Below, piece by piece: positions 1 to 6,956 of a stretch of 8,984 nt of DNA (the first letter of the stretch is position 1; every line of letters starts with the position of its first letter). The notes below the pieces were generated by a model that saw only the letters and a list, made by a program, of their open reading frames with translations, did not search any database and was not told the DNA's origin. Position numbers and translations under genes: made by a program. This stretch comes from Clostridiales bacterium UBA1248 (GTDB taxonomy: Bacteria; Bacillota; Clostridia; Oscillospirales; CAG-272): positions 31,199 to 40,182 of the forward strand of contig DBWC01000132.1 in NCBI GenBank assembly GCA_002308615.1, written 5' to 3'.

Positions 1-408
1 GACTGGTACGATCTTGATTTTCTGTATCTCAGACAGCATCCCGATTTCAGAGCGTTTGCTATATACGAAAACACGGTCGGATTTGAAAACGAATATATGG
101 ATATATTCGACAAGGACGCGTTTGATAACAGGCGGCAATACATCTGCGGTTTTTACCGCGGCAACGGGCACGGCAATCTTTACAGAGAATATAAATACCT
201 GACACCAAAACAGGCTGACGATTTTGTAAAAAACACGTCTGAGATGATTTTTAAGCAGATCAGCGATTTTATAAGTTATATGAAAGTTAACTCCCTCAGT
301 CATACGGGAGAATCCCGTATGACAGCTCCCTCAAAGAGGGAGCCTTGGTCTGCCTCCCTCCCCGAGGGAGGTGTCACGGCATTTTGTCGTGACGGAAGGA
401 GTTATTAA
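1..408 (+). CDS. C-terminal part of an unrecognised protein, 5' end outside window
   Basis: The frame is open from base 1 to the TAA at 406-408, giving about 135 residues of a protein whose start lies upstream. I do not recognise the family. The first ~95 residues look like a genuine globular domain, rich in aromatic and charged residues (it opens DWYDLDFLYL and contains a YICGFYRGNG stretch). After FISYMK (about residue 95) the composition changes abruptly to Ser/Pro/Gly/Arg-rich sequence. That tail is encoded by the hairpin-rich repeat at 288-404, so it is probably not ancestral and the original C-terminus was probably replaced. The gene ends about 35 bases before lysA on the same strand. 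The repeat's hairpins lack T-tracts, so read-through into lysA is possible. Confidence 0.6.
   Translation, partial: DWYDLDFLYLRQHPDFRAFAIYENTVGFENEYMDIFDKDAFDNRRQYICGFYRGNGHGNLYREYKYLTPKQADDFVKNTSEMIFKQISDFISYMKVNSLSHTGESRMTAPSKREPWSASLPEGGVTAFCRDGRSY
288..404. repeat. MITE-like element with terminal inverted repeats and four tandem hairpins
   Basis: The ends form an imperfect inverted repeat: TAACTCCCTCAGTC at 288-301 against the reverse complement of 391-404, matching at 12 of 14 positions. Inside are four consecutive hairpins, each with a three-base loop: 299-309 with 313-323 (11 bp), 325-332 with 336-343 (8 bp), 353-360 with 364-371 (8 bp), and 373-381 with 385-393 (9 pairs including one G-T). 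Two of the stems carry the same CTCCCTC/GAGGGAG core. There is no open reading frame of its own, which fits a non-autonomous repeat. The style resembles CTCCCTC-rich intergenic repeats I associate with Clostridia genomes; that link is from memory and was not searched. I could not define a target-site duplication. Confidence 0.65.
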
Positions 409-442
409 GAATACCTTGTTTTAAATTTGAAAGGTCAGAACA

Positions 443-1738
443 ATGCTTCACGATAACTACGGGATAAACGAAAAAGGTCATCTGACCGTATGCGGCGCGG
501 ACACGGTAAAACTCGCCGCGAAATACGGCACACCGTTATACGTGCTTGATACGGATAAAGTGAGAGCGCAGTGCCGTATATATAAATCCGCCATGGAAAA
601 ATACTTTCCGTCCGGGTCCATGCCGTTTTTTGCAAGCAAAGCGCTTTCATACGTCGGAATTTACAGAATCATAGCAAGCGAGGGCATCGGTACGGATATC
701 GTATCGCCCGGTGAGCTTTACACCGCGGCAAAGGCGGGATTCCCGCTGCAAAATACGTGTTTTCACGGCAATAATAAAACGGACGCCGATATTGAATACG
801 GCGTAAAGTCCGGCGTCGGATATTTCGTCGTTGACAGTACGGAAGAGCTTCTGGCGTTAAACGGTATCGCCGTAAAGCTCGGCAAAGTTCAGAAAATACT
901 TCTGCGTTTGTCTCCGGGGATCGACCCGCACACGTTTGAGGCGGTGAAGACCGGCAGAGTCGACAGTAAATTCGGCTCGCCTATCGCTACCGGCGCGGCT
1001 GAACAGATCGTAAAAGAAGCTCTTTCGCTTAACGGCGTAAGGCTGTGCGGTTATCACTGCCACATAGGATCCCAGATCTTCGAGCCCGAGCCGTTTTGCG
1101 ACGCGGCGAAAATAATGATACAGTTTTCATTTGATATGAAGAATAAATACGGCTATGAGGCTGATATCATTAATCTCGGCGGCGGCTTCGGCGTAAGCTA
1201 TTACGAGGAGCAGAAGGATCCGGATATAGAGGGCAATATAAAAGAGATAGCGGACGTTATAAACGGCTTCTGCAAAGAGAAAAATATAAAAGTCCCTGTC
1301 ATATTCATGGAGCCGGGCAGAAGTATCGTCGGCGCGGCGGGCGTAACGCTCTACACCGTCGGCTCGGTTAAGGAGATACCGGGATTCAGGAGCTACGTTT
1401 CGGTTGACGGCGGCATGCCGGACAATCCGAGATACGCGCTGTACTCTTCCCGCTACACCGCGCTTATCGCAAACAAGGCGGACAAACCCTGTACGGAGGA
1501 ATACACCGTGGCGGGCCGCTGCTGTGAATCGGGCGACCTTATAGGCGAGGGGATGAGGATGCAGAAAGCCGAACGCGGCGATATCTTAGCCGTACTTGTG
1601 ACCGGCGCTTACAATTATTCCATGGCGTCGCACTACAACAGGATACCGAAACCTCCGATAGTTACCGTATCCGGCGGAAAAGACACCCTCGCGGTCAAAC
1701 GCGAAAGCTACGAAGACTTAACACGAAACGAATTATAA
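443..1738 (+). CDS. lysA: Diaminopimelate decarboxylase
   Basis: PLP-dependent, cytosolic fold-type III enzyme that decarboxylates meso-diaminopimelate to L-lysine, the last step of lysine synthesis. At 431 residues it has the usual length. Visible motifs in order are: the PLP lysine in FFASKA (K66), HGNNKT (108-113), HCHIGSQ (205-211), the phosphate-binding GGGFG (246-250), EPGRS (290-294), the C-terminal CESGD (361-365) that supplies the active-site Cys across the dimer, and GAYNYSMASHYNR near 388-400. The ATG at 443 has a modest upstream AAAGG (430-434). No promoter is obvious between the preceding repeat and this gene. It is followed after 11 bases by the M50 protease gene. Related ornithine/arginine decarboxylases of this fold exist, but the overall motif set favours LysA. 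Confidence 0.95.
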   Translation: MLHDNYGINEKGHLTVCGADTVKLAAKYGTPLYVLDTDKVRAQCRIYKSAMEKYFPSGSMPFFASKALSYVGIYRIIASEGIGTDIVSPGELYTAAKAGFPLQNTCFHGNNKTDADIEYGVKSGVGYFVVDSTEELLALNGIAVKLGKVQKILLRLSPGIDPHTFEAVKTGRVDSKFGSPIATGAAEQIVKEALSLNGVRLCGYHCHIGSQIFEPEPFCDAAKIMIQFSFDMKNKYGYEADIINLGGGFGVSYYEEQKDPDIEGNIKEIADVINGFCKEKNIKVPVIFMEPGRSIVGAAGVTLYTVGSVKEIPGFRSYVSVDGGMPDNPRYALYSSRYTALIANKADKPCTEEYTVAGRCCESGDLIGEGMRMQKAERGDILAVLVTGAYNYSMASHYNRIPKPPIVTVSGGKDTLAVKRESYEDLTRNEL

Positions 1739-1749
1739 ACGGTGGTATT

Positions 1750-2430
1750 ATGTTATTCAACATCAGTAATTTTACGAATCCGAGTTATATCATTCAGATA
1801 CTTTTAAGCATTCCCGTCGTTTTATTCTCCTTATCATTTCACGAGGCGTCGCACGCTTACGCGGCGCATAAGCTGGGAGACGACACGGCGAAGAATCTGG
1901 GCAGACTGACGCTGAATCCGTTCAAGCATCTCGATCCGTTCGGCGCGATCGCAATGCTGCTCGTCGGTATAGGCTGGGCAAAGCCCGTGCCGATAATGAC
2001 GCGCAATTTCAGAAAGCCGAAGCTTGGTATGATAATATCAGCGGCGGCGGGGCCTTTGTCAAATCTGATCTTATCCATCATCGGAGCCCTTCTTTACGTT
2101 CCGTTCTGGTGGTTTATCGGATCATCAAACGCGTTCACTTACGCGATCAGCTTGTTTTTATATCTGTTCCACTACATGAATCTCGCTCTTGCGATATTCA
2201 ACCTTATCCCCGTGCCTCCGCTTGACGGTTCGCGCGTGCTTTTCGGATTTCTGCCCGATAAGTATTATTTCGGCATAATGAAATATGAGTCTATCATAAG
2301 GATAGCGTTCATGGTGCTCATCATCGTTATGTCATATCTTAATATAAGCATAATCGGCTGGGTGTGCGAGCCTATATCGAACGGTATGATCTGGCTGTTC
2401 TCGCGACCGTTTGCTCTTCTCAGCGTATAA
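1750..2430 (+). CDS. Site-2 protease family (M50) membrane metalloprotease
   Basis: Polytopic membrane zinc protease of the small M50 (YwhC/SpoIVFB-like) branch, 226 residues, without PDZ or CBS domains. The zinc-binding HEASH motif is at 31-35 inside the first long hydrophobic segment. It is followed by the family signature GRLTLNPFKHLDPFG (51-65), AAAGPLSNL (98-106), and the distal NLIPVPPLDG (151-160), whose Asp159 is the third zinc ligand. Hydrophobic stretches around 14-30, 92-120, 128-152 and 183-205 fit several membrane spans. Such enzymes cut substrates within the membrane; this substrate is unknown. In Clostridia an M50 gene of this type often sits directly before scpA, as here. The start is an ATG preceded by GGTGG at 1741-1745; the stop is three bases before scpA. 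Confidence 0.9.
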   Translation: MLFNISNFTNPSYIIQILLSIPVVLFSLSFHEASHAYAAHKLGDDTAKNLGRLTLNPFKHLDPFGAIAMLLVGIGWAKPVPIMTRNFRKPKLGMIISAAAGPLSNLILSIIGALLYVPFWWFIGSSNAFTYAISLFLYLFHYMNLALAIFNLIPVPPLDGSRVLFGFLPDKYYFGIMKYESIIRIAFMVLIIVMSYLNISIIGWVCEPISNGMIWLFSRPFALLSV

Positions 2431-2433
2431 ACT

Positions 2434-3216
2434 ATGGAACCTACATACAAGATAGAGATTTTTGAAGGACCGCTCGACCTGCTCCTTTCACTCATTTACA
2501 AAAACAAGGTCGATATAATGGATATACCCATATCGCTCATTTTCGATCAGTATATGGAATACCTCGATCAGATGCGGCAGATGGATATGGATATAGCCGG
2601 CGAATTCATCGTTATGGCGTCCGAGCTGATGCTCATAAAAAGCCGTATGCTTCTGCCACGCCCCGAGGGTGAGGACCCGGCGGAAGATCCGAGAACAAAG
2701 CTGGCAAACGCCTTAATTGAGTATAAGCACGCAAAGGAAGTCGCGGAGGAGCTTGACGAACTGGTACACACCTACGGCGGCAGACTTGCAAAGGACACGG
2801 AGGAAATACCGGCGGACGATTCTTTTATCGCGGAGCACAGCGTGGCGCTGCTGCAGCGCGCCATGACGCGAATGCTTTTAAACCGCGGCAAAGAGGAGCT
2901 TTTAAAGCAGGAAGCGGAGCGGATACAGCCCATAATCAAGCGCCGCATCGTTCCGGTGGGCGTAAAGGTCATAGGCGTATTAAAAAAGGTCGTGCGCAAA
3001 AAACGCTGCAGCTTTGAAAGTCTGTTTGACGGCTGCGGCTCGCGTTCCGAGCTTATAGCCACGTTTTTAGCGGTGCTCGAGCTTTTGAAAGTCAACCGAA
3101 TAAACGTGTCGGAGCCCGACGAAAACGAAGAAATATACATATCATTAAACGAAAACTACGTAAAACAACAGGAGGAAACGGAGCAAGGCTCCGAAAACTT
3201 CTCAGATGGAGATTAA
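2434..3216 (+). CDS. scpA: Segregation and condensation protein A
   Basis: Kleisin subunit of the SMC-ScpAB condensin, which bridges the SMC head domains and helps compact and segregate the chromosome. It is 260 residues, the normal length. The N-terminal SMC-neck-binding domain carries the hallmark FEGPLDLLL (10-18), followed by IPISLIFDQYMEYL (31-44) and AGEFIVMASELMLIKSRMLLP (55-75). The middle is charged and helical. The C-terminal winged helix (about 190-247) contains SRSELIATFLAVLELLK and ends with a short beta stretch, EEIYIS. A Glu/Gln-rich tail follows. It begins three bases after the M50 stop without a strong Shine-Dalgarno site, so translational coupling is likely. It overlaps scpB by 11 bases. 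Confidence 0.96.
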   Translation: MEPTYKIEIFEGPLDLLLSLIYKNKVDIMDIPISLIFDQYMEYLDQMRQMDMDIAGEFIVMASELMLIKSRMLLPRPEGEDPAEDPRTKLANALIEYKHAKEVAEELDELVHTYGGRLAKDTEEIPADDSFIAEHSVALLQRAMTRMLLNRGKEELLKQEAERIQPIIKRRIVPVGVKVIGVLKKVVRKKRCSFESLFDGCGSRSELIATFLAVLELLKVNRINVSEPDENEEIYISLNENYVKQQEETEQGSENFSDGD

Positions 3217-3748
3217 AGAGCTTGCCTCATCTATCGAGGCGATACTGTTTGCGGCGGGTTATCCGGTGGAGATAATAAAGCTGATGGAGGTCACCGGCGC
3301 GGACAAGGATCAGTTTGAAGACGCTATAGGCGTTCTAAACGAAAAATACGACAGCGAAAGCGGCGTGAGACTCGTTTTCCTTGACGGAAAATATCAGCTC
3401 TGCACGTCCGAAAAGTATCTTGACAGCGTGCGCGAGGCGCTCGGTATACGCCGCGGAGGAAACCTATCCCGCGCGTCGCTCGAGGTGCTTGCGATAATAG
3501 CGTACAATCAGCCGACCACAAGACCGTTTATAGAACAGGTGCGCGGCGTCGACTGCACGTACACCGTCTCTTCCCTGCTCGAAAAGGGACTTATAGAGGT
3601 ATGCGGACATCTTGACGCGCCGGGCAGACCGTCTTTATACAAAACGTCGTCCGACTTTCTGCGTGTGTTCGGCCTGTCGTCGATACACGATCTGCCGCCG
3701 TTTGAAGTCTTTGACGAAAACGGGCAGGTAACACTCAAGCCTTTATGA
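3206..3748 (+). CDS. scpB: Segregation and condensation protein B
   Basis: Winged-helix dimer that binds the kleisin ScpA in the SMC-ScpAB complex. It has 180 residues, typical of Firmicutes. Recognisable features are the N-terminal IEAILFAAGYPV (10-21), the highly conserved LSRASLEVLAIIAYNQPTTR (87-106) leading into PFIEQVRGVD, and GRPSLYKTSSDFLRVFGL (140-157) followed by IHDLPP. The ATG lies inside the end of scpA (11-base overlap). A GGAGG at 3171-3175 is too far upstream (30 bases) to serve this ATG, and no nearer in-frame start is visible, so reinitiation after scpA is the likely mechanism. The stop is one base before the next gene. Confidence 0.95.
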   Translation: MEIKELASSIEAILFAAGYPVEIIKLMEVTGADKDQFEDAIGVLNEKYDSESGVRLVFLDGKYQLCTSEKYLDSVREALGIRRGGNLSRASLEVLAIIAYNQPTTRPFIEQVRGVDCTYTVSSLLEKGLIEVCGHLDAPGRPSLYKTSSDFLRVFGLSSIHDLPPFEVFDENGQVTLKPL

Positions 3749-3749
3749 T

Positions 3750-4442
3750 ATGATCGCGTTATATATTATAGGCGGCATACTTCTGTTTCTGCTTTTACTG
3801 TGTCTATTGCCTGTCGGCATACGGATAAAATACGATAATGAGTTTTTCTTATACGTAAGCGTCGGGTTTTTCAAATTCAAACTGATACCCGCGAAAAAGA
3901 AAAAGATCCGTGTTTCCGATTACAGCAAAAAAAAGCTTGACCGACAGAAAAGAAGGCAGCTGAAAAAAGAAGAAAAGAAGGAAAAGAAAAATAAAAAGCA
4001 GACCGAGCCGCAAAAGGAAAAGAAAGACAGCGTGCTCGTGTCAAGGCTCAAGGATATAGATACCGCGCCGGATATGATAGATCAGCTGTACGATATGCTA
4101 ATGATCGTGTCGGATAAATTCGCAAAACGGCTTACCGTAAAGGTATTTCAGCTTGACGCGATAATAGGCTCCGACAACGCGGCGAAGACCGCCGTAATAT
4201 ACGGCGGCGCGTGTTCTCTGGCGGGGTGCATATCAGCGTTTTTGGATCAGCATATGAACCTTAAAAAAAGAAACGAAGCGTCTGTACGGATCTCACCGGA
4301 CTTTTTGTCCGAAAAGACGCTCGTTTACGCGGACGCTTCAATGACCGTCAGAATAGGCGGAATGTTCACGTTTTTATTTGAAATACGCAAAGTGATCTCA
4401 GAAATATATAAATTATTGCAGGAGGATACACAAAATGGCTGA
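3750..4442 (+). CDS. DUF2953 family membrane protein (YtfI-like)
   Basis: 230 residues. A single N-terminal hydrophobic segment (about 4-21) anchors it. After a short beta-rich piece (YVSVGFFKFKLIP, 35-47) comes an extremely basic Lys/Glu linker at about 48-93 that is probably helical and cytoplasmic or nucleic-acid/lipid-facing. The C-terminal domain (about 100-225) contains AIIGSDNAAKTAVIYGGACS (137-156), which matches my memory of DUF2953. In Bacillus subtilis the homologue ytfI is next to ytfJ, as here, supporting the assignment and a sporulation-related role, but no biochemical function is known to me. The start is one base after the scpB stop; the end overlaps gerW by 8 bases. The lysine tract produces many A-runs in the DNA. 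Confidence 0.8.
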   Translation: MIALYIIGGILLFLLLLCLLPVGIRIKYDNEFFLYVSVGFFKFKLIPAKKKKIRVSDYSKKKLDRQKRRQLKKEEKKEKKNKKQTEPQKEKKDSVLVSRLKDIDTAPDMIDQLYDMLMIVSDKFAKRLTVKVFQLDAIIGSDNAAKTAVIYGGACSLAGCISAFLDQHMNLKKRNEASVRISPDFLSEKTLVYADASMTVRIGGMFTFLFEIRKVISEIYKLLQEDTQNG

Positions 4443-4971
4443 AAACAGCTTCAACGACGCGTTAAAGACCGCGTTAAACAACCTGTCCGATATAGCTGGG
4501 ACAGATACCATAATCGGCGATCCCATGACGACACAGAACGGTACGGTGATAATCCCCGTTTCCAAGGTAGCCGTCGGCTTTGCGACGGGCGGCTCCGATT
4601 TCGTGGGCAAACACTCGAAGGATACAAACGTAGCAAACAGCTTTTCCGGAGCGGGCGGCGGCGGTATTACCGTGTCTCCGGTGGCGTTCCTCGTTATCTC
4701 GCCCGAAGGCGACGCGAAGATACTTAACGTCAACAACCCCATGGATTCTAACGCCGATTTGGGAACGAGCGTCGTTTCGCTTCTCAACAAGACGCCTACT
4801 ATAATAGAAAAGGTCAGATCCATATTCAAAAAGAATAAAAAAGCCGAGGAGAAGGAAGAGCCTGTTGAAGAGCTCGATCTTTCCGATACGGATCAGTCAA
4901 AAGATGTTGAGATAGAAATAGTTGAAGAGCCGGAAACAAAACCGGAGGAAGAAGCGGCAAAAGGCGAATAA
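4435..4971 (+). CDS. gerW: GerW family sporulation protein (YtfJ-like)
   Basis: 178 residues. The core (1 to about 130) shows the family pattern: an N-terminal amphipathic helix (NDALKTALNNL), GTDTIIGDPM (22-31), GTVIIPVSKVAVGFATGGSD (36-55), a glycine-rich SGAGGGG (71-77) and VSPVAFLVISPEGDAKILNV (80-99). In B. subtilis YtfJ/GerW is a forespore-made protein needed for proper germination responses; I carry that role over by family only. The tail from about residue 133 (KNKKAEEKEEP onward) is strongly acidic and low-complexity and looks disordered; it seems longer than I expect for the family. Translation has an excellent AGGAGG at 4420-4425, nine bases before the ATG, inside the end of the DUF2953 gene. 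Confidence 0.9.
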   Translation: MAENSFNDALKTALNNLSDIAGTDTIIGDPMTTQNGTVIIPVSKVAVGFATGGSDFVGKHSKDTNVANSFSGAGGGGITVSPVAFLVISPEGDAKILNVNNPMDSNADLGTSVVSLLNKTPTIIEKVRSIFKKNKKAEEKEEPVEELDLSDTDQSKDVEIEIVEEPETKPEEEAAKGE

Positions 4972-4982
4972 AACCCGGCGCG

Positions 4983-5032
4983 GCGCATAAAATGTACGGA
5001 TGAACGTTATCATCCGGAGGTGTTTTATGCGC
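4983..5032 (+). promoter_or_regulatory. Two-stem hairpin that pairs the dacB start codon
   Basis: An outer perfect 10-bp stem joins GCGCATAAAA (4983-4992) to TTTTATGCGC (5023-5032), which includes the ATG at 5027-5029. Nested inside, CGGATG (4997-5002) pairs with CATCCG (5011-5016) around an eight-base loop. The Shine-Dalgarno GGAGG (5016-5020) lies mostly in the internal loop. In mRNA this would leave the ribosome site partly exposed but the start codon sealed. A regulatory role (translational control or an RNA-thermometer-like switch) is inference. There is no T-tract, so it is not an intrinsic terminator. Confidence 0.6.
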
Positions 5033-6112
5033 AAAAGTATAACGGCCGTAATACTTGCGATCGTTTTATGTATCCCCGTTTTCGGAGTGGAACAGGCGCC
5101 GCGGATATCCGCCGAGGCGGCGGTCCTTATCGACGCCGCGACAAAAGAGGTGCTTTTCGCGCGCGGCGCGGATCAGCGTATGCAGCCGGCGAGCATGACG
5201 AAGATCATGACGGCGATACTTGTTACGGAAAACTGTAAAACGGACGGTTTGGTGACGATAGACGCGTCTTGCGTCGGCGTCGAGGGTTCGTCCGCGTATC
5301 TGCAGGCGGGCGAGGTCTTCACGGTATCCGAGCTTTTGTATGCTCTTCTGCTTCAAAGCGCAAACGACGCGGCGACAGCACTCGCAAAGTACGCCGCGGG
5401 CAGTGTTGAAGCATTCGTCAAAATGATGAATACCAAAGCCTCGGAGCTGGGACTTTCGGGCACACATTTTACGAATCCGCACGGGCTTTCGGAAAAAGAT
5501 CATTACGGCACAGCCTCTGATTTCGCGGTACTTTTGTGCTACTGCATGGAAAATCCGACGTTTAGGCAGATAAGCGGCGCACGGGAATATATAATAAAGC
5601 CGACCGAGAAAAGGCGCGGCAGATATTTTACAAATCACAACAGACTTTTATACGACTGCGACGGCGTGATAGGCGGAAAGACCGGTTATACTCTGTCAAG
5701 CGGCAGGTGTCTTTGCTCGTATTACGAAAAGAACGGCGTATCGCTGTGCGCCGTGACTATGAACGCACCGAGAGACTGGTCGGACCATGCTGCTCTGTAT
5801 GAATACGGAAAATCGCATTACGAGCGGATACAGCTCGATACGGAGGGGACCTATTCTCTGCACGTCGTGGGCGGCATCACGGATCATACCGTATGTACCG
5901 TTGACGAAAACGTCACGGTGACGGTGAGAACCGGAGCGGATAAGATAGAAAAAACCGTCTGTATGCGGCGGTTTGAGTACGCGCCGGTAGAGGCGGGCGA
6001 GCGGATCGGCACGCTTGTATTTACGTCAGGCGGCAGGATCATATATGAATATCCGCTTTACGCGGATTATAAAGCGGAAGCAGCTAAGGATCGTTTTTTA
6101 TGGAAAAGGTAA
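5027..6112 (+). CDS. dacB: Secreted D-alanyl-D-alanine carboxypeptidase (PBP5/DacB-DacF type)
   Basis: Low-molecular-mass penicillin-binding protein (peptidase S11) that trims the terminal D-Ala from peptidoglycan pentapeptides outside the membrane. From the ATG at 5027 it is 361 residues; this start is chosen over the in-frame ATG at 5000 because GGAGG at 5016-5020 is correctly spaced and a clean signal peptide (1 to about 29) follows. The three active-site motifs are intact: SMTK (56-59), SAN (111-113) and KTG (218-220, within GGKTGYTLSSG). A beta-rich C-terminal domain occupies about 255-345. The C-terminus stops soon after (YADYKAEAAKDRFLWKR), with no obvious amphipathic anchor. Position beside gerW and scpAB suggests a spore-cortex role as for B. 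subtilis DacB, but a vegetative DacF/DacA role is possible. The end overlaps rluB by 13 bases. Confidence 0.92.
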   Translation: MRKSITAVILAIVLCIPVFGVEQAPRISAEAAVLIDAATKEVLFARGADQRMQPASMTKIMTAILVTENCKTDGLVTIDASCVGVEGSSAYLQAGEVFTVSELLYALLLQSANDAATALAKYAAGSVEAFVKMMNTKASELGLSGTHFTNPHGLSEKDHYGTASDFAVLLCYCMENPTFRQISGAREYIIKPTEKRRGRYFTNHNRLLYDCDGVIGGKTGYTLSSGRCLCSYYEKNGVSLCAVTMNAPRDWSDHAALYEYGKSHYERIQLDTEGTYSLHVVGGITDHTVCTVDENVTVTVRTGADKIEKTVCMRRFEYAPVEAGERIGTLVFTSGGRIIYEYPLYADYKAEAAKDRFLWKR

Positions 6113-6837
6113 GGATACAAAAATATCTTTCGGACGCGGGCGTTGCGTCGCGGCGTGCTGCCGAGGCGGCGATAGCCGAGGGTAAGGTCAAGGTCAACGG
6201 CAGGATCTGCGAGATAGGTCAGAAGGTGGACGATAACGACGTTATCCTCTACTGCGGCAAAAGAGTAAAAAGAATAAATAAGAAAAAAATATATATAATG
6301 TTGAATAAGCCGCGCGGATACGTCACGACGAACTCGGATGAATCCGGCAGGAAGTGTACCGCGGATCTCGTAGCCGATTTAGGCGAGCGCGTTTATCCGG
6401 TCGGCAGGCTCGACCGCGACTCCGAGGGGCTTCTGATACTTACAAACGACGGAGAGTTAGCGAATAAGCTGATGCACCCGAGCCACGAGATACCGAAGAT
6501 ATACAACGTACGCGTGCGCGGCGCGGTGACCGATGCGCAGATGGAGATCCTCCGTTCTCCGCTTGAGATAGACGGGTACAAAATAAAACCCGTGAACGTT
6601 GAGGTGATAGGTTACACGGAAGTCAGCACGCTTCTGCGCTTCCGTCTGTTTGAGGGCAGGAACCGCCAGATAAGAAAAATGTGCGAGCAGGCGGGACTGT
6701 ACGTCTCACGCCTCACGCGTGTGGCGATCGGCGATATATCGATCGGCGACCTCAAACCCGGCAAATATATCCACCTCACCCCCGCACAGGTAGATTACCT
6801 GTCAAACAATGCGGGAAAAAATGATAAAGACGAATAA
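6100..6837 (+). CDS. rluB: 23S/16S rRNA pseudouridine synthase, RsuA/RluB family
   Basis: Isomerises a specific uridine in rRNA to pseudouridine. 245 residues: an N-terminal S4 RNA-binding domain (1 to about 60; VRIQKYLSDAGVASRRAAEAA, then KVKVNG), followed by the catalytic domain with MLNKPRGYVTT (67-77), the catalytic-Asp motif GRLDRDSEGLLILTNDGEL (102-120, Asp105), and EGRNRQIRKMCE (185-196). The RluB-type target (the 23S rRNA position equivalent to E. coli U2605) is inferred from the usual annotation of this neighbourhood; RsuA or RluE/F specificity cannot be excluded from sequence alone. AAGGA at 6086-6090 serves the ATG, which lies inside the end of dacB. Two tandem TAA stops precede the terminator. 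Confidence 0.92.
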   Translation: MEKVRIQKYLSDAGVASRRAAEAAIAEGKVKVNGRICEIGQKVDDNDVILYCGKRVKRINKKKIYIMLNKPRGYVTTNSDESGRKCTADLVADLGERVYPVGRLDRDSEGLLILTNDGELANKLMHPSHEIPKIYNVRVRGAVTDAQMEILRSPLEIDGYKIKPVNVEVIGYTEVSTLLRFRLFEGRNRQIRKMCEQAGLYVSRLTRVAIGDISIGDLKPGKYIHLTPAQVDYLSNNAGKNDKDE

Positions 6838-6846
6838 TAAACAATA

Positions 6847-6884
6847 AACCGCCTGAATATAGCGTCGGGCGGTTATTTGTTTTT
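6847..6884 (+). terminator. Intrinsic terminator after rluB, probably bidirectional
   Basis: AACCGCCTGA (6847-6856) pairs with TCGGGCGGTT (6865-6874), a 10-pair stem with one G-T and an eight-base loop, followed by ATTTGTTTTT. It starts ten bases after the rluB stop. On the minus strand the same stem is followed by TATTGTTTATTATT, so it could also stop transcripts arriving from the convergent dockerin gene. Confidence 0.9.
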
Positions 6885-6892
6885 AAAAGTAA

Positions 6893-6941
6893 GCGCGCGG
6901 TGGTGCGGGGGGGACACCCCGCGCGCGCGGCTAAAGCCGCG
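6893..6941. other. Very GC-rich palindromic spacer between convergent genes
   Basis: Almost entirely G/C and flanked by AT-rich sequence. It offers several competing hairpins: GCGCGCGG (6893-6900) with CCGCGCGC (6919-6926), GTGCGGGG (6903-6910) with CCCCGCGC (6917-6924, one wobble), and a clean CGCGGC-TAAA-GCCGCG (6926-6941). No coding potential is seen. It may be a remnant of a repeat or help block convergent transcription; neither can be shown here. Confidence 0.5.
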
Positions 6942-6956
6942 AAAACGGAATAAGTA

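Noticed and set aside
299..393. CRISPR array or factor-independent terminator in the hairpin cluster after the first gene
   Set aside because: The stems differ from one another and there are no regular spacers, so it is not CRISPR. None of the stems is followed by a T-tract, so it is not a standard terminator.
4413..4829. 138-codon minus-strand open frame inside gerW
   Set aside because: It is antisense to a well-supported family protein with its own strong ribosome site, with no independent evidence of expression.
5000..5026. Upstream in-frame ATG for the carboxypeptidase
   Set aside because: It would add nine residues (MNVIIRRCF) before the signal peptide, has no ribosome site, and the GGAGG at 5016-5020 clearly serves the ATG at 5027.
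5066..5638. 190-codon minus-strand open frame inside dacB
   Set aside because: It is antisense to a gene with all three catalytic motifs, Arg/Cys-rich, and has no recognisable domain: a shadow of the real frame.
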